Shown here: positions 49,273 to 57,300 of the stretch, piece by piece
Layout of the letters: the number at the start of each line of letters is the position of its first letter
How positions within the stretch are numbered: the first letter of the stretch is position 1
Source: Acidobacteriota bacterium
GTDB lineage: Bacteria; Acidobacteriota; Thermoanaerobaculia; Multivoradales; JBCCEF01
Assembly (NCBI GenBank): GCA_039030395.1
Contig: JBCCEF010000002.1
Span: 1 to 64,000, forward strand
Reading direction: 5' to 3'
Length of the DNA: 64,000 nt
Notes under the pieces: generated by a model
What the model saw: only the letters and a program-made list of their open reading frames with translations
Databases searched by the model: none
What the model was told of the DNA's origin: nothing
Program-made: the position numbers and the translations under genes

Positions 49273-51597
49273 TTACCGGGCGGCAAACCTTCGACGGCTC
49301 ATCCAGGTCGCCATGCCGACCAGCGTTAGAACGCTGGAGGCAATCAAGGCGGCGCTGACCAGAACTCCCAAGCGGGCATTGGAGGGCACCTGCGACGCTA
49401 GCAGGACTCCGAAACCGAGCGCGAGCGCGAAGGTGTCAGCCAGGATTGCCGGACCGGTCGCTCGTAGAGCGCTCTCGACCGGGTCAGTCCTACCTTCGGC
49501 GGTGCCGCGGAGGGATTGTTCATAGAAGTGCAACGCGAAGTCGACGCCGACACCCAGCACGATGGCGCAGAACATCGAAGTCGCCACGCCGAGCGGGATC
49601 CCCAGCCACCCCATGACTCCGAAAATCCACAGCACCGCTAGTGCTGCCGGCGTCACCACCAGCAGTCCGGTACGGAGCGAGCCGTAGATCAGCGTAGCCG
49701 TCAGCAAGGCACCTAGCAGAGCCGTGATGACGGAAAGCACCTGGGTTCGGACAATGGCGGGAATCATCGCCTGGCTCACCGCGACATCGCCGGCGAAGGC
49801 AATCTCGCCGCCGAGCGGGGCCAAGATACGCTCCGCTTGAGATTCGGCGAACCTCATCAGCGAGGCCGTATCCCTGAAGTTGGCGGCCTTCAGGAAGAGC
49901 GTAACAACCCCTCGATTCCCTTCATCGTCGATCACTTCACGACGCCGATGTTCGCCGCGGCCTTGTTTGAAGCGCTTGAAGACCAGATCCGTGCGGTAGG
50001 GATCTTCTGGGATCGATCGAGTCCCGGGACGCCGGCCGAGCCAAAGGTAGGAAACAGCCGTCATATGGCTATAGGGCCCAAGCAGGCCCCCGACGGTAGG
50101 GTGTTCATTCAATGCATCTTCGAATTGACCGATTGCGTTCAGAACCTGTGGGTCGAGGTAGGGCGCTAAGACATCCTCACCCGCTTTGGGGCGGTTGGGA
50201 AAGCCGATGTGAACCAAGAGCTGATGGGTGCCGTGGAGCTGCTCGTTGACTCGCGACGTCTGCTGAAAGAACTCACTCGATGTCGAAAAGCCGTCGAGCC
50301 AACTGTCCTGAACTTCGATCCGGCTCACGCCGAAGGCCGCGACCATGCTAACTGCCGCTACGGCGCCCAGGGTGATCGTCGGCCGGCGATGCATCGCCGA
50401 CATGCGGCGGAGCACTGGTGCGATGAACCGTCGGTGTCCGGTCGGACGATCGAGATATCGACGAGGCAACAGCGAGAAAGCAGCTGGAATGGCGGTCAGA
50501 CTGCAGACCAGGCAGAAAGCGATTCCTAGAGAAGTGAACAAGCCCAGGGAGCGCACCGGCCCGATCGACGAACTGACGAAGGACAAAAAGGCGATGGCGG
50601 TGGTCAGTGAAGTGAGAACCAGCGGCACGCCGACCCGGTCGAGCGCTCGTCGAGCGGCCTGTTTGGACGTGGCCTCGGGATCGGCGGCGAGGGACCTCTG
50701 AGTGTGCCAGAGAACGTGAATCTCGTCCGTCAAGCCGATGGCGGTGAGGATGACCGGCATGGTGGCGGTCGTTAGGTATACCGGTATTCCGATCCAGCCC
50801 ATGACGCCAAAGACGAAGATTTGACAGAGAGCGACCTCGGCGAGGGCGATGACCACGCCGGCCACGCTGCGACAGCCGATCCACAGCACCAGCGCCATGA
50901 AGAAGAACGACAGTGGCAGGAGGAGTCGGAGATCTTCGAGGATGTGCAGGCCCAGCTGGCTCTCGGCCACCGGCGCCCCCACCACGGAAATGCGGTGGCT
51001 TTCATCTGCCAGCGGCTCCACGGCGCTTCGGATTTGGCGATAGAGACGGTCCCGACTCGCCCATCCGGCGTCCTTCGGCGCTCCGATGAAGATGGCGGCG
51101 GCACGGCGGTCGGCGGAGACGAGGGTACCTTCGACGATGCCGGCGGCCGTGATGTCGATGCGCAGGATTTCCATCAATTTTTCGTTGATGGGCAGAGGAT
51201 CGAGGAAGGTGCGGAAGGACACGGTCCCGGGATAAACCCGGTCGCGTTTTTCCGTCGCTAGGCTCATTACGTGGCGGCGCCCGATGTCATCGAGGGCGGC
51301 GATTCGCTGGCTGGCTTCGACCACCCGCTCGAGGGTGGGAAGATTGAAGATTCCTTCCGGTTGGTCCGTTTCGATCAGCACCACGATGGGGTCGCGCAGC
51401 TCGAAGTGCTCCCGAACCTCTTGGTCGAAGATCACCGCCGGGTTGTTCTGCGGGACCAGCGATTGACCATCCGTCGCCAACTCCAACCGCCACAGGCCAG
51501 GAGCGGCCAGCGCCACCGCCAAACCTAGAAGCGCTAACGTCCAACCGGGGTGTTCGAGGGTGCGATCAGCCCATCTTCCGATCGAGCGCTGCAGCAT
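49273..51597 (-). CDS. RND/MMPL-type transporter
   Basis: A 774-residue inner-membrane protein with two matching halves, each of one N-terminal helix, a large outer loop and five helices, about 12 in all. Marks are LATDGQSLVPQNNPA in loop 1, the helix-4 type GVMGWIGIPVYLTTATMPVI and, in the second half, GVMGWLGIPLGVATSMFCAI with VLGVGVDFALHFYEQ. The acidic residues of ILTAIGLTDEIHVL and GVGVDFALH suit the proton path. Members export lipids, hopanoids or drugs. No outer-membrane or adaptor gene is nearby. It is divergent from an alpha/beta hydrolase across 91 bp. The substrate is unknown. Confidence 0.85.
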   Translation of the reverse strand: MLQRSIGRWADRTLEHPGWTLALLGLAVALAAPGLWRLELATDGQSLVPQNNPAVIFDQEVREHFELRDPIVVLIETDQPEGIFNLPTLERVVEASQRIAALDDIGRRHVMSLATEKRDRVYPGTVSFRTFLDPLPINEKLMEILRIDITAAGIVEGTLVSADRRAAAIFIGAPKDAGWASRDRLYRQIRSAVEPLADESHRISVVGAPVAESQLGLHILEDLRLLLPLSFFFMALVLWIGCRSVAGVVIALAEVALCQIFVFGVMGWIGIPVYLTTATMPVILTAIGLTDEIHVLWHTQRSLAADPEATSKQAARRALDRVGVPLVLTSLTTAIAFLSFVSSSIGPVRSLGLFTSLGIAFCLVCSLTAIPAAFSLLPRRYLDRPTGHRRFIAPVLRRMSAMHRRPTITLGAVAAVSMVAAFGVSRIEVQDSWLDGFSTSSEFFQQTSRVNEQLHGTHQLLVHIGFPNRPKAGEDVLAPYLDPQVLNAIGQFEDALNEHPTVGGLLGPYSHMTAVSYLWLGRRPGTRSIPEDPYRTDLVFKRFKQGRGEHRRREVIDDEGNRGVVTLFLKAANFRDTASLMRFAESQAERILAPLGGEIAFAGDVAVSQAMIPAIVRTQVLSVITALLGALLTATLIYGSLRTGLLVVTPAALAVLWIFGVMGWLGIPLGVATSMFCAIVLGVGVDFALHFYEQSLRGTAEGRTDPVESALRATGPAILADTFALALGFGVLLASQVPSNARLGVLVSAALIASSVLTLVGMATWMSRRRFAAR

Positions 51598-51688
51598 CCA
51601 GAAGATCTCCCCGAGTCGATGGAAGGGTTGTCCTGAAGTTGAAGGTAGAATATCTCCTACAGACTATGAGCGAGTGGATATATTGTCA

Positions 51689-53089
51689 ATGAAGAGTATG
51701 GCCCGAGCGTTGGGCCTGCTGGTGGGCCTCTGGACGCTGACCGCTGAGGCCTTGCCGGGGCTTTCCCTGGAGCCCTTCCCATGGATGTCTGGAGCGGAGA
51801 AGTCCGTCGCCGCCGAGCTCGGGCGTCTGCGAGTACCCATCGATCACCGCCGGCCGGCTTCCGGGGAATGGACTCTCGCCTTCGTCAGGCTGCCGGCGAT
51901 TCATCCGGGAAGCGGGCCACCGATTGTCTACCTGGCCGGAGGGCCGGGTGGTTCCGGCATCGACGCCCTGGACGGCCCGCTGATTCCTTTCTTCCAACGT
52001 CTGCGGGAATTCGGCGACGTGATCGCCCTCGATCCCAGGGGCGTGGGCCGATCGCAGCCGCGGCTCCATTGCCGAGCCAGTTGGCGCCTTCCGGTGGAGC
52101 AACCTCTTTCACCGCTAGCCATGTTGACTCATGCTCGGCAAGGGGTGTCCGAGTGTGCCCAGCGTTTGGCCGGCGAGGGTGTTCGTCTGGAGGCCTTGAC
52201 GACAGCCGCGAACGTCGAGGATCTGGAGGTCCTACGGCGCGGCCTGGGAGCTGAAGCGCTGCGCCTGGTCGGCTTCAGTTATGGGTCCCAGTGGGCTCTC
52301 GAAGCCATTCGGCGTGATCCGGAACGAGTGACGTCGGCGGTTCTCTTAGGGGTCGATGAGCCGAGCGGTACTTTCAGCTTGCCTCACTCCGTCGATGCCC
52401 GATTCGACGAGCTGGTGTCCAATCATGGTGAAGACCTCCCGGCCGTTGCTCGGCGCGTCAAGGCCCGTTTGGAGCTCCAGCCGGCAACTGTCGAACTGCC
52501 AGGACCGGACGGTGGAACGCCCCGACGAATCGTCGTCGGCCCCTTCGACTTTCAGCTTTGGATCATTGCCGCGCTCAGTCGGCAGGAGGGGGTCCAGGCC
52601 CTCCCGGCGGTCTTGCGGGCCATGGACAAGGGTGAATTCAACCGATTGGCGGAGGACGCGTGGCGCCGACGCAAGGGCTGGCTTGGGTCTCTGGTGCCCT
52701 ACCTGGTGCGCTGCGCTACGCCGCTTTCGAAAGATCGCCGGCGGATGATCGATCGGCAGCGAAGGCATAGTCTGCTGGGTCGTGCGGTGGATTTTCCTTT
52801 TCCTGATCTCTGTGATGCGGTGCCAACGGAGGTTTCGGAAAGCGAGTTCGGGCAAGCGGATGCGGAGATTGGCGTTCCGGTCCTGCTCATCAGTGGTTCC
52901 CTGGACGGACGAACCCCTCCTGCGCGGGCGGTGGCCGCCAGCCGCCGGCTGTCCCGGGCATCGCTCGAAACGGTGGTGGCCGGCCATGGTGCCGAGCTAG
53001 CCCTCGAGAGCGTCGATCTGGTGGTGGATTTCCTGAGACGGACCGCCCGTAAGTCCTCCGGGGAGTCTCCGACTTGCGCAAATCGATAG
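51689..53089 (+). CDS. Exported alpha/beta hydrolase, proline iminopeptidase-like
   Basis: A 466-residue hydrolase with a probable signal peptide (about 1-22, ending AEALPG). The fold shows IVYLAGGPGGSGID with the oxyanion-type HGG-like loop, VIALDPRGVGRSQP, the nucleophile elbow LVGFSYGSQWAL (Ser near 200), the acid in LISGSLDGRTPP and the His in VVAGHGAEL near the end. This is the TAP/prolyl aminopeptidase-like group, often exported peptidases. Starts at 51689 or 51698 are both possible. It is divergent from the RND transporter. It may trim peptides outside the cytoplasm. Confidence 0.82.
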   Translation: MKSMARALGLLVGLWTLTAEALPGLSLEPFPWMSGAEKSVAAELGRLRVPIDHRRPASGEWTLAFVRLPAIHPGSGPPIVYLAGGPGGSGIDALDGPLIPFFQRLREFGDVIALDPRGVGRSQPRLHCRASWRLPVEQPLSPLAMLTHARQGVSECAQRLAGEGVRLEALTTAANVEDLEVLRRGLGAEALRLVGFSYGSQWALEAIRRDPERVTSAVLLGVDEPSGTFSLPHSVDARFDELVSNHGEDLPAVARRVKARLELQPATVELPGPDGGTPRRIVVGPFDFQLWIIAALSRQEGVQALPAVLRAMDKGEFNRLAEDAWRRRKGWLGSLVPYLVRCATPLSKDRRRMIDRQRRHSLLGRAVDFPFPDLCDAVPTEVSESEFGQADAEIGVPVLLISGSLDGRTPPARAVAASRRLSRASLETVVAGHGAELALESVDLVVDFLRRTARKSSGESPTCANR

Positions 53090-53099
53090 CTGTGCATAG

Positions 53100-53128
53100 T
53101 TGAAAGCAATTTGTTAGTTTGGTATTAT
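53100..53128 (+). promoter_or_regulatory. Strong sigma-70 promoter before the PKS cassette
   Basis: TTGAAA (53100-53105), 17 nt, TATTAT (53123-53128). The -10 box lies in the middle of an inverted repeat GTTTG-GTATTAT-CAAAC (53117-53133) that a regulator could bind. It is the best promoter match in the window and points to the small ORF and the polyketide cassette downstream. Confidence 0.6.
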
Positions 53129-53180
53129 CAAACCATTGATTCTGGAACGGATACGCGCTTTTCTAGGGGAGGAGGTTGCG

Positions 53181-53222
53181 ATGGCGAAGAGTCCTGTCGT
53201 GGAGGACGTTGACGCTTTTTGA
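53181..53222 (+). CDS. 13-residue leader-like ORF
   Basis: ATG preceded by GGGGAGGAGG at ideal distance opens a 13-residue frame (M-A-K-S-P-V-V-E-D-V-D-A-F) closed by TGA. It lies about 50 nt after the predicted start of transcription and 160 bp before the DUF1702 gene. It could be a leader peptide, or the remnant of a longer gene, since the frame past the TGA stays open for another 31 codons. GACGCTT (53211-53217) can pair with AAGCGTC around its stop. Between it and 53384 I see no other gene. Confidence 0.4.
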   Translation: MAKSPVVEDVDAF

Positions 53223-53383
53223 GTCATATCTAGAAGCGTCTACGTTGAGGCTCTTAGAGCGACTCGGGACTCAGAGGTGAAAAACGCCGGGACCGTGAAG
53301 ACCAGCCGTGAGCGATGAAACGCCGCGATTCCTCCCGGAGAGCTGCTTCCGGGGGCGATAACAATGGAAGGGCGTAGAGGTCG

Positions 53384-54340
53384 ATGGGAAACTTGAGCCG
53401 CAGAGTTTTCGGGGTCGATGCGAAGGAGGCGTCCTTCGAAACGCGCGGATTCTGGGGAGATCCCGAGGTCTGCTCCCGCCTGGAATCGATCGCCGCCACC
53501 TTCCTCGTCGGCTACCACGCCGCCCTCGAAGATCCGCGGCCGGGCCCCCTCACCCGCCGCCTGCGAGACGTTCCCCACACCGCCCGGGGCTGGGCCTACG
53601 AAGGCGCCGGCATGGGCGTGACGGTGCTCGATTCCCTCACCCCCTGGCGGGCCCCTCGCCGGCTGCGCGCCGTGCTGGCGGATTCCGCCGGGCCCTACAC
53701 CTACCTGGTACACGTCGGCGCCGGTTGGGCGCTGGCGCGGCTGCACCTGCCGGTCGGCTGGCTGCTGCGCCGCCTCGATCCGCTCCTCGGTTGGCTGGCC
53801 CTCGATGGCTTCGGCTTTCACGAAGGTTTCTTCCATCCCGACCACACCCTCGACAAGCGCGGTGTGCCCTCTCGCCTGAAGGGCTACGCCCGGCGCGCCT
53901 TCGACCAAGGGGTCGGCCGCAGCTTGTGGTTCAGCCACGCGGCGGATGTCGAGCGGGTGGTCGCCCGCCTCGGTACCTTCGAGGCAAACCGCCGGTCCGA
54001 CCTGTGGAGCGGCGTAGGGCTGGCCGCGACCTACGCTGGCTTCGTCAGTCGTGACGATCTCGTGCATTTGCGCCGATCGGCGGGTCCCCATCGCGCGGCC
54101 CTCGCCCAGGGATCCGCCTTCGCCGCCAAGGCCCGGCTGCGGGCCGGGCATCCCACGCCGGCAATGACCCTCGCCTGCGAAGTGCTGTGCGAGTCCGGCC
54201 CGGAGGTCGCGGCGGCGGTGACCGACCACGCCCTGGCCGACCTGCCGGAAGGACTGGGGCTCGATTCTCCGGCTCCCGCTTTCGAGGTGTGGCGCATGCG
54301 CATCCAGCAGCGCTGGGCCGACGCCGGAGTCGCCGCATGA
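53384..54340 (+). CDS. DUF1702 enediyne-cassette protein
   Basis: A 318-residue protein of the DUF1702 family, which I know mainly from enediyne polyketide loci. Conserved stretches are RRVFGVDAKEASFETRGF at the start, VGYHAAL, GWAYEGAGMGVTVLD, DGFGFHEGFFHP, RGVPSRLKGYARRAFDQGVG and GLAATYAGF. It seems soluble and has no signal peptide. Its role is not established; it may help the PKS choose or process its polyene. GAGG stands shortly before the ATG. Its stop overlaps the PKS start (ATGA), so the two are translationally coupled. Confidence 0.8.
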   Translation: MGNLSRRVFGVDAKEASFETRGFWGDPEVCSRLESIAATFLVGYHAALEDPRPGPLTRRLRDVPHTARGWAYEGAGMGVTVLDSLTPWRAPRRLRAVLADSAGPYTYLVHVGAGWALARLHLPVGWLLRRLDPLLGWLALDGFGFHEGFFHPDHTLDKRGVPSRLKGYARRAFDQGVGRSLWFSHAADVERVVARLGTFEANRRSDLWSGVGLAATYAGFVSRDDLVHLRRSAGPHRAALAQGSAFAAKARLRAGHPTPAMTLACEVLCESGPEVAAAVTDHALADLPEGLGLDSPAPAFEVWRMRIQQRWADAGVAA

Positions 54341-57300
54341 GCCGCCGAGAAAGAGCTCCGTCCGCCGGCATCGCGCTGGTGGGTATGGCCTGCGAGTATC
54401 CGGACATCCACTCGCCGTCGGACCTGTGGGAGACGGTCCTCACCCGGCGCCGGGCTTTCCGGCGCTTCCCGGAAGAACGCCTGCGGCTGGACGACTACCA
54501 GAGCGACGAACGTTTGCCGGACACCACCTACGGCCGCCAGGGCGCGTTTCTGCAGGGCTACTCCTTCGATCGGGTGGGCTTTCGGGTGGCCGGCCGCACC
54601 TTCCGCTCCGCCGACTTCGCCCACTGGCTGGCCCTCGACGTGGCCTCCCGGGCGCTCGATGACGCGGGCTTCCCGGAGGGCGACGGCCTCGACCGGGAGA
54701 TGACCGGGGTACTCCTCGGCAACACTCTCACCGGAGAGTTCTCGCGCGCCAATCTGATGCGTCTGCGCTGGCCCTACGTGCGTCACGTGGTGGGCGCCAA
54801 CCTGCTGGCGGAAGGCTGGAGCGAAGAGCAGGCGAGCGCCTTCCTCGGCCGGCTGGAAGGAGCCTACAAGCACCCCTTCCCGGCGATGACCGAGGAGTCC
54901 CTGGCCGGCGGCCTGTCGAACACCATCGCCGGTCGGGTGTGCAACTACTTCGACTTCAAGGGTGGCGGCTTCACGGTGGACGGAGCCTGCGCCTCGTCGC
55001 TCCTCGCCACCTGCCAGGCGTGCTCGGCGCTGGTCGCCGGCGACCTCGACCTCGCCCTCGCCGGTGGGGTGGACCTGTCCCTCGATCCCTTCGAACTGGT
55101 CGGCTTCTCGATGACCGGTGCCCTGGCACCGGAAGAGATGCGGGTGTATGACAAGCGCTCCGCCGGTTTCTTCCCGGGAGAGGGCTGCGGCTTCGTGGTG
55201 CTGATGCGGGAAGAGGACGCCATCGCCCAGCGGCGGCGCATCTACGCCGTGATCCGCGGCTGGGGTGTGTCGTCGGACGGCTCCGGCGGAATCACCCGGC
55301 CGGAGGTCGAAGGCCAGGGGTTGGCGATCTCCCGGGCCTATCGCCGCGCCGGCTTCGGCATCGACACGGTTGGTTATTTCGAGGGCCACGGCACCGGCAC
55401 CGGTGTGGGCGACGCGACGGAGCTGACGGCTCTCACCCGCGCCCGTCGCGCGGCCGATCCGGCAGCGCCGCCGGTGCCGGTGGGCACGATCAAGGGCAAC
55501 TTCGGGCACACCAAGGCGGCGGCCGGAGTCGCCGGCCTGATCAAAGCGACGCAGGTGCTGGTGAACCATCTGATCCCGCCGATCACCGGCTGTGAAACGC
55601 CGCACGACCTGCTCGAAGAGGAGAATCCAGCCCTGCGGGTGCCCTTCGAGGCGGAGCTGTGGCCGCGCGACCGCCCGGTGCGCGCCGGGGTGAGCGCCAT
55701 GGGCTTCGGCGGCATCAACACCCACCTGGTGCTCGAAGGGGAGCCCGTCGAGCGCCGCCGCAAGATCACCGCCCGGGAACGGGTTCTTCTCGCCACGCCG
55801 CAGGACGCGGAGCTGTTCTTCCTGCGGGCGGCCGGCAGCGAGGCCCTAGCGGAGCGGGTCCGCGGTCTCGCCGAATTGGCGGCGCGGCTGTCCCGAGCGG
55901 AGTTGACGGACCTGGCGGCGGTGCTGGCGGGCAGTCCGGAAATCGGCTTTCTGCGGGCGGCGGTGGTGGCCTCCACGCCGGCGGAGCTGGCCGAGCGGCT
56001 GGAACGGCTCGGCGAGTGGCTGGCGGCGGGAGTCGAGAGCCGGCTGGACGCGCGCCGCGGAGTCTTCTTGGGCGGCGGCTCGCGCACCGCCCGCATCGGT
56101 TTTCTCTTCCCGGGCCAGGGATCGCCCTCGCGCCGCGAGGCCGGTGGGCTCGGTCGCCGTTTCGAAGCGGTGGCGGACTTCTACGACGAGGTGGAACTGC
56201 CGGCGGGAGACAACGCGGTGGATACGGCCATCGCCCAGCCGGCGATTGTCGCCGCCGCGACGGCCGGCTTGCTCGCCCTGGAAGAAATGGGCGTCAAGGC
56301 CGAGTACGCCGTCGGCCACAGCCTCGGCGAGCTGGTGGCCCTCTACTGGGCGGGATCCCTCGGCGAGGAGGCGCTCCTCGCCTTGGCGACGGCCCGCGGG
56401 CGGGCGATGTCGGATCTCGGCGACGCTTCCGGCACGATGGCGTCGGTCAGCGCGAGCGCCGACACCGTGCGGGACCTGGCGGGCGCCGATGAGGTCAGCC
56501 TGGCGGCCCTCAACTCGCCCCACCGAACGGTGATCTCCGGTAGCAAAGATGCCGTGGACGGGGTGCTTCGTGCGGCTGCCATGAGTGACCTCCAGGCGAC
56601 CCGGCTGCGAGTTTCTCACGCGTTTCACTCCCCCCTCGTCGCGGCCGCGGCGCCGCAGCTCGAGAAGGCCCTCGCCGGGGAGCGGCTGCTCCCGCCGCGG
56701 CGAACGGTGGTCTCCACGGTGACCGGTCGGGAGCTGTCGGCGGAGGACGATCTGGCCGCCCTGCTGGTGGAGCAGGTCACCTCGCCGGTGCGCTTCACCG
56801 AGGCCGTCGAGTCCCTGCGCGACGCCGTGGACCTGTGGATCGAGGTCGGTCCCGGACGGACACTGACCGGCCTGCTCGACGATTTCGACCTGGCGCCGGC
56901 GATCGCTCTGGACGTCGGTGGTGACTCTCTCAAAGGCTTGCTCGAAGCCGTCGGCGCGGCCTTCTGCCTGGGAGCGCCGGTCAATCCGGAAGTGCTCTTT
57001 GCCAGTCGCTTCAGCCGGCCCTTCGATCCCGCAGCGCCGCTCGAGTTTCTGGCCAATCCCTGCGAGGTGTTCGAGGATCGCGCCGATGGGGTGGAGAAGG
57101 CCGAGGTTCCGGCCGACCCGGTGGCTGCTGTGCCGGCGGCGGAGGCAAAGGAGAGTCCGGCGGAAGACCTGGCACCGATCGATCTGGTGCGGGAGCTGGT
57201 CGCCCACCGGGCCGAACTGCCGGCGGCGGCGATCGCCGCCGACAGCCGTCTGTTGAGCGATCTGCACCTCAACTCCATCTCCGTCGGTCAGTTGGTGGTG

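Noticed and set aside
53220-53222. TGA of the 13-codon ORF as a second selenocysteine codon
   Set aside because: The frame stays open for 31 more codons, but no known family matches and the only hairpin lies around the stop, not downstream as a SECIS would.
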